Part shown: positions 50,365 through 54,778 of the stretch, one piece after another
Layout of the letters: the number at the start of each line of letters is the position of its first letter
How positions within the stretch are numbered: position 1 is the stretch's first letter
From: CAZNYG01 sp964577205
Lineage (GTDB): Bacteria; Elusimicrobiota; Endomicrobiia; Endomicrobiales; CAIRNS01
Assembly (NCBI GenBank): GCA_964577205.1
Contig: CAZNYG010000004.1
Location: 1 to 54,778, forward strand
DNA: 54,778 nt
Direction: 5' to 3'
The notes under the pieces: generated by a model
Databases searched by the model: none
What the model was told of the DNA's origin: nothing
Seen by the model: only the letters and a program-made list of their open reading frames with translations
Made by a program: the position numbers and the translations under genes

Positions 50365-50448
50365 TGAATTACGGGGCGCCGCGAAAAGGAGCGTATTACG
50401 TTAGACGCGGAACGTGACGCGTGAATTTCCGTAACGGAGAAGGAGCGC
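50365..50448 (+). other. tolB-TPR gene gap with a weak inverted repeat
   Basis: The 84 bases hold TTACGTTAGACGCG and CGCGTGAATTTCCGTAA, partly complementary around GAACGTGA, in the style of the other intergenic elements but weaker. The ribosome site AAGGAG for the next gene ends the gap. Confidence 0.35.
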
Positions 50449-53238
50449 ATGAAAAAAGATCTTTTCCGATGGAGGACTGGAGCGGCTGGCCTGTTCTGCG
50501 CGGTCGCGGCCTGCGTGTTATGTCCCTTCGCCCGGGCGGATCTCGCGAGGGCTGACAGTCTTTTCAGGGAACAAAGGTTCGCCGCGGCGCTGAGCGAATA
50601 CAACATTACGGCGATCCACGGTTTCGGGACCCAGGAAGGCGAAAAAGCGAGCCTCCGCGTCGCGGATTGTCACTTCGGCCTCGGCGATTACGAGGCTTCC
50701 GAGAAATTCTACCGCAAGTTCCTCGAGAAATATCCTCTCAGCATCCTGCGCGACGAAGGCGAGTATTTTCTCGCGCGGTCGCTTTTCCGCCAGAAGAAGT
50801 ACGAAGACGCGCTCTCCGTCTTCGAGAAGTTCCTCTCCAGCTATCCCGAAAGCCGTTACCACCCCGACGCGTATTATATTCAGGCGGCCTGCCTTTTCCA
50901 TCTGGAACGGTATTCGGCGGCTCTCAACTGCTTCGGCGCGGTGCTGAACCGGTTCAGGGACCGCGCCGACCTTTGCGAAGGCGCGCAGTATTACGCCGCG
51001 GAAGCCTGGTTCCAGAGGGGCAGTTATCCAGAGGCGGAAAAGGAGTTCCGCACGTTCCTTGAAGAGCATCCGGGATCCCTGCACGCGCCGCTCGCGCATT
51101 TCCGCCTGAGCGAGACGCTCCGCTGCCGCGGGAAGATGCAGGCGTCCCGTGAGGAGTGCGGGAACATTCTCGCGATGAACGTCGAGCCGGACATGAAAGC
51201 CCGGGCCCTCAACACGCTTGGCGAGACGTATTACCTTGAGAGCGACTTCCAGTCCGCGGCCCGGCATTACCGGCAGATCCTGGACGAATGCCCGTCCAGC
51301 AGTACCGCCCCCCGGGCGCTTTTCAGCCTCGCCTGGTGTTATTTCCAGCGGGAAGAGTACGGTGCCGCGCGCGAAACGTTCCTGTCCATGGAGAAACGTT
51401 ACCCGCGCCACGAACTTGTCCAGGAAGCCCGGTACTGCGCGGCTCTCTGCCTTTACAACGCGGGCGGTTTTTCGGAGGCCGTCGAAGCGTTCGACTTTTT
51501 TATGGCGATGTATCCTCACAGCTTGTGGAGCGACGACGCCCTGTACTGGAAGGCGTGGAGCCAGTTCAAGAAAAAAGATCATGATAACGCCTTGCTTTCG
51601 TTCCAGAAGCTCAAAAAAGAGCATTCCCAGTCGGGATATCACGAAAAAGCCAGCCTCATGCTGGCCGAATGCTTTTTCCAGCTGAAGGAATACGACACCG
51701 CGCGGAAGTATTACCAGAGCTTCCTCGACGCGTACGATTCTTCGCCGCTTTTCGCCAATGCCCTCTACGGCATCGGGCGCTGTTTTGCCGGGCGCGGCAA
51801 CTACGGCATGGCGCGTGACGTCTACGGCAAGCTGCTGCAGCGATTCCCGCAGAGCGAACTGATCTCTTCCGTCCGCATGGAGATCGCCAATACCTATCTG
51901 CTCCAGGGCGAGTACGACCAGGCCCTTGAGCGCTACGAAAGCATTCCTCCCGGGCCGGGTTACGCGGCCCTGGCGCCGGAAATACAGTTCAAGAGAGCGT
52001 TCGCCCTTTACAAAAAAGGTTCGTTCGTCCAGGCCGAAGAACGCCTGGTTTCCCTCAGGGATAAACGGACGCCGAACATGGACGAGGTCCTCTATTACCT
52101 GGCATGGACGTACTACCGCCAGAAGAAATACGAAGGGGCCCTGGACTCGTTCATGGATGTCGTGAAAAAAGCGCCCGATTCACCCCTGGCGCCGGAAGCG
52201 AACCTGCGCGCGGCCGATATCTATCGCGCCCGGCAGGATACCGCGCTCGCCAGGCGCACGTACCAGGAAGTGGCCGACCGCTATCCGAGGAGCCCTGTGG
52301 TACCGTATGCGTTGTACGCGCTGGGGGAATGCTGTGAGCGCGACGGCGACCGCGCTCAGGCGGTGGCGGTGTGGACGCGGCTCGTCGAACGATACCCGCT
52401 TTCAAACCTGACGGCGGATATCAACGCGCAGATCGCGGAAGCGCTGCTGAACGAGAAGAACCATTCTCTTGCCCTCAAGGCTTATCAGTCGCTCAAAGTC
52501 AGCCATCCCGGTACCGAATACGCGGTCAACGCGGAAATGAAAATGGGAGAGATCCAGGCGGCTGAGGGTAATTTCTCCGAGGCTATGGATCATTTCCACA
52601 GGATCGTCCGCGATAATCCCGGCACCGAGACAGGCGCTCTGGCGCAGACCCGCATCGCCGAATGCCACGAGAACATGAACAAAACCGCTCTCGCGGTCGA
52701 AAATTATCAGAAGGCCGTGGACAACTTCCCGGCCGCCGCCTGCGCGCCGGATGCGCAGGCCGCGATAATCCGTATCTGGGAAAGGGAAGGCGACCGGGCT
52801 ATGGTTCAGAAAGCCACCGAAGCGCTCGTCCAGAAGTTCCCCAAAAGCGAAGGGGCGCTGCGTGTCCTTCTGTCCCGTGGAAAAGAAAGGGAAGCCGTTT
52901 CCGACTATGAGACCGCGATGAACTGCTACCGCGCGGTCTCCGAAACGTTCGGAGGGGAGGTTTCCGCCGAAGCTCAGAAAACGCTGGCCGACAGTTATTT
53001 CAAAAGGAAGATGTTCAAGGAGGCGACCGTCGAGTATTTGAAGACGGTATACCTGTTCCGCCGTTATCCCCGTTATGCCGCGGAAGCTCAGTATCTCGCG
53101 GGAAAATCCTGCGAAGCGTACCGGCAGATCCCTGAAGCGAGGAACGCGTACCGGCGGGTCAAAGAATTCTTTTCGTCGTCCCTGTGGGCCGCCGAGGCCG
53201 ACCGACGCCTGCAGGAACTCAAAAGCGGCGGCAAATAA
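50449..53238 (+). CDS. large exported TPR-repeat protein
   Basis: 929 residues. A signal peptide (about 1-30, ending FARADL) precedes about 22-24 tetratricopeptide units covering nearly the whole chain, many of the TPR_6/BamD type (ASEKFYRKFLEKYPLS, EDALSVFEKFLSSYPESRYHPDAYY, ATRK-type variants). The style matches the CpoB C-terminus, so it may be a giant relative that works with the Tol-Pal proteins in the periplasm. Specific role unknown. Confidence 0.82.
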   Translation: MKKDLFRWRTGAAGLFCAVAACVLCPFARADLARADSLFREQRFAAALSEYNITAIHGFGTQEGEKASLRVADCHFGLGDYEASEKFYRKFLEKYPLSILRDEGEYFLARSLFRQKKYEDALSVFEKFLSSYPESRYHPDAYYIQAACLFHLERYSAALNCFGAVLNRFRDRADLCEGAQYYAAEAWFQRGSYPEAEKEFRTFLEEHPGSLHAPLAHFRLSETLRCRGKMQASREECGNILAMNVEPDMKARALNTLGETYYLESDFQSAARHYRQILDECPSSSTAPRALFSLAWCYFQREEYGAARETFLSMEKRYPRHELVQEARYCAALCLYNAGGFSEAVEAFDFFMAMYPHSLWSDDALYWKAWSQFKKKDHDNALLSFQKLKKEHSQSGYHEKASLMLAECFFQLKEYDTARKYYQSFLDAYDSSPLFANALYGIGRCFAGRGNYGMARDVYGKLLQRFPQSELISSVRMEIANTYLLQGEYDQALERYESIPPGPGYAALAPEIQFKRAFALYKKGSFVQAEERLVSLRDKRTPNMDEVLYYLAWTYYRQKKYEGALDSFMDVVKKAPDSPLAPEANLRAADIYRARQDTALARRTYQEVADRYPRSPVVPYALYALGECCERDGDRAQAVAVWTRLVERYPLSNLTADINAQIAEALLNEKNHSLALKAYQSLKVSHPGTEYAVNAEMKMGEIQAAEGNFSEAMDHFHRIVRDNPGTETGALAQTRIAECHENMNKTALAVENYQKAVDNFPAAACAPDAQAAIIRIWEREGDRAMVQKATEALVQKFPKSEGALRVLLSRGKEREAVSDYETAMNCYRAVSETFGGEVSAEAQKTLADSYFKRKMFKEATVEYLKTVYLFRRYPRYAAEAQYLAGKSCEAYRQIPEARNAYRRVKEFFSSSLWAAEADRRLQELKSGGK

Positions 53239-53255
53239 AACTAAGAGATACAGCA

Positions 53256-53350
53256 ATTTTGATCATAGACTCATAAGCTCATGGATTAGCAATCAAGACG
53301 AAAAGCCGTTGCCCGTTTTTTGCTGTTAACTTATGAGCTGAATCGCTGAC
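53256..53350 (+). repeat. periodic inverted-repeat element before the last gene
   Basis: Left words GATCATAG, ACTCATAA, GCTCATGG, ATTAGCA; right words GCTGTTAACTTATGAGCTG. CTCATAAGCT on the left pairs with the right arm. The loop has AGACGAAAAGCC and GTTGCCCGTTTTTTGCTG, similar to the loops at 2440-2510 and 43218. Confidence 0.6.
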
Positions 53351-53374
53351 AAGCATAACGAAGGATACCATACT

Positions 53375-54778
53375 ATGGCTCTCATCCCCCGGCATCATTC
53401 TCCCTTTAGGGTGTTTTTTTTATTTTGCGCGGCTGTCGCCGGCGCGGGAGTCTCAGCGTCGACGGCGGGGGAAGTGATCGAGCATTTCATCCTGCCGGAG
53501 ACGCCGCCGATCATAGAAAGGGTGAAACGCCCTCCGATCGACCGGCCCCTGGTACGCAGGCAGAACTTCCTTCCGGAAGAGGAAGGGGTCATCCTTCCGC
53601 CCGCGCTTCTCGGCGTACGTTTCTTCATGCCCGGGCCCGACAGCCGTCCCCTTACCATCGGCGCGTCCTTCGGGAGCTGTGCTTCGGCGGGCGGGTATAT
53701 GACGTACGTTTCTTCCGCTGGCTGGCAGCTTTCGATGCACGGCTTCAGCACGGAGGGGGAAACGCCCCGGTTCTCCGGGGAGCTCAGCGGCGCTCGATGG
53801 GAGGGTGAACGTTCCGTGACGCCGTCTATAAGGGCACGCGCCCGCGCCTCGGTCGATAACAACCGCGTATGGACGCAGAAACAACGGCGCGCCGTTGCTG
53901 GCGGCGGGATCGACTGGTACGTTGCCCCTTCTTTGAAACTCAACGCGGAAGCGGAAGGCGGGTATGGGGAGATATCCGGGGACGACGCGAACACCCGGTC
54001 CCGTATCTTTGCCGGATCCCAGTGGCAGCCCTGGGAAGGCCACTCGCTGTCTTTGACTGCGTCCCGCCTGACCAATACCGCGTTCGCGAATGAAAGGGAC
54101 ATCCCCGAAGCGGAAATACTGTATCTTCTCATGCTCGGCCGGGATATTTCCTGCGGCGCCGGAGGCCGTTTTCAGAAAAATGACTTGTATCCCGAAGCCC
54201 GCGCCGACTGGCATATCGACGGTGTTTTCAATGTCGCCGTCACGTACCGCCCGGGGATCGACGTACTGTCATGGGACGGCCTTTACGGCGACGGGCGCTT
54301 TGTGGCGGCGAACAGCGGGCTGCTGTTCCCGCGGAGCGAATACTTTTTCAGCGAGACGTTCGGATTCCATGCCGGCGGCCGCGATCTGATCGAACTGGAG
54401 CTGCACCAGGGGGCCTGGCGCGATTATCCCTGCTGGTTCCCGGTCTCAGGCGCCGACGCGATAATGCCCGTGACGATCCCCGAGGCTTATATCGCCGGAG
54501 GAACGCTCGCGCTGCGCCACAACGGTAAGATGTTCGCCCCCTCTTTGTCGGTCGTATATAACGCAAACGCTTCGCTGCCGCTGGTTCCCGAGGTGGAGAT
54601 CAGAACGTCGGTGAGCTGGAAGCCGTCGCCCTGGTCCGTTACCGCGGCATACGGTTACATCGATCCCAGGACGGCAGGGCCCGGCGGCAGCGGCATTTTG
54701 CCTGCGGCTCACGACGTTTCGATGGAAGTCTCGCGCGAGATCGACGCGAACCTTGTCCTTTCCGTGGCCGGCAGGAAT
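53375..54778 (+). CDS. predicted outer-membrane barrel protein, 3' end outside window
   Basis: A continuous frame of 468 codons runs from ATG 53375 to the last base of the window without a stop. AAGGA lies upstream at good distance. The N-terminus (HSPFRVFFLFCAAVAGAGVSA) is a signal peptide. It continues with a Pro/Arg-rich stretch (about 38-75) and then alternating beta strands with aromatic girdles, e.g. LKLNAEAEGGYGEISG, HSLSLTASRLTN, FNVAVTYRPGIDVLSWDGLYGDGRFV. This looks like a large barrel, with strands resembling the barrel of TonB-dependent receptors but no visible plug domain. Following a TonB-like gene and a TPR protein, it could be a transporter of the same system. Confidence 0.75.
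   Translation, partial: MALIPRHHSPFRVFFLFCAAVAGAGVSASTAGEVIEHFILPETPPIIERVKRPPIDRPLVRRQNFLPEEEGVILPPALLGVRFFMPGPDSRPLTIGASFGSCASAGGYMTYVSSAGWQLSMHGFSTEGETPRFSGELSGARWEGERSVTPSIRARARASVDNNRVWTQKQRRAVAGGGIDWYVAPSLKLNAEAEGGYGEISGDDANTRSRIFAGSQWQPWEGHSLSLTASRLTNTAFANERDIPEAEILYLLMLGRDISCGAGGRFQKNDLYPEARADWHIDGVFNVAVTYRPGIDVLSWDGLYGDGRFVAANSGLLFPRSEYFFSETFGFHAGGRDLIELELHQGAWRDYPCWFPVSGADAIMPVTIPEAYIAGGTLALRHNGKMFAPSLSVVYNANASLPLVPEVEIRTSVSWKPSPWSVTAAYGYIDPRTAGPGGSGILPAAHDVSMEVSREIDANLVLSVAGRN

Noticed and set aside
1..54778. tRNA or rRNA genes
   Set aside because: I saw no T-loop/acceptor combinations or rRNA-like stretches in the gaps; a covariance-model scan would be decisive.

Overview
This is a chromosomal stretch of a Gram-negative (diderm) bacterium with about 55-60% G+C by eye. 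It carries lipoproteins, a TolB/Pal/CpoB set, several beta-barrel proteins, an LL-diaminopimelate aminotransferase lysine route, and a giant secreted protein built from 'PGDDG' fibronectin-like modules ending in a 'YPNPF' sorting-type domain. This mix resembles uncultivated candidate phyla such as Omnitrophota or Elusimicrobiota. That placement is an inference from protein style only. A run of ten Ns near 33.4 kb shows it is a draft assembly, probably metagenomic.

Layout: (1) 0-7.1 kb, arginine genes argD-argG-argH run into a TolC-like protein, a patatin and a TPR protein. (2) 7.2-22.0 kb, an envelope module: FecR-domain protein, beta-barrel, a 3,559-residue modular surface protein and a PorV-like barrel, closed by a perfect bidirectional terminator. 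(3) 22.1-26.1 kb on the minus strand, a CHASE2 Ser/Thr kinase, PP2C phosphatase and FHA protein. (4) 26.5-33.1 kb, lysA-dapF-dapA-dapB-(FAH-family enzyme, membrane protein)-dapL, covering most of lysine synthesis via LL-DAP aminotransferase. (5) 33.1-33.8 kb, a gene-free stretch with the assembly gap. (6) 33.8-43.9 kb, a TPR metalloprotease, a flavodoxin, folK-panB-panC-nadB cofactor genes and sensory proteins (a histidine kinase and three HAMP or HAMP-like proteins without output domains). (7) 44.2-54.8 kb, uvrA, then pal-cpoB-TonB/TolA-like-tolB, a 929-residue TPR protein and the start of an outer-membrane barrel that runs off the window.

The most unusual signal lies between the genes. Many intergenic gaps hold degenerate arrays of 7-8-bp words, often as two arms of a long imperfect (sometimes perfect) inverted repeat. 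The words differ from locus to locus, but the arms at one locus match each other. Many begin with an (A)AGGC motif directly after a stop codon. One element encodes the C-terminal tail of its upstream gene. I know of no named repeat family with this architecture and regard it as the best candidate for something undescribed.
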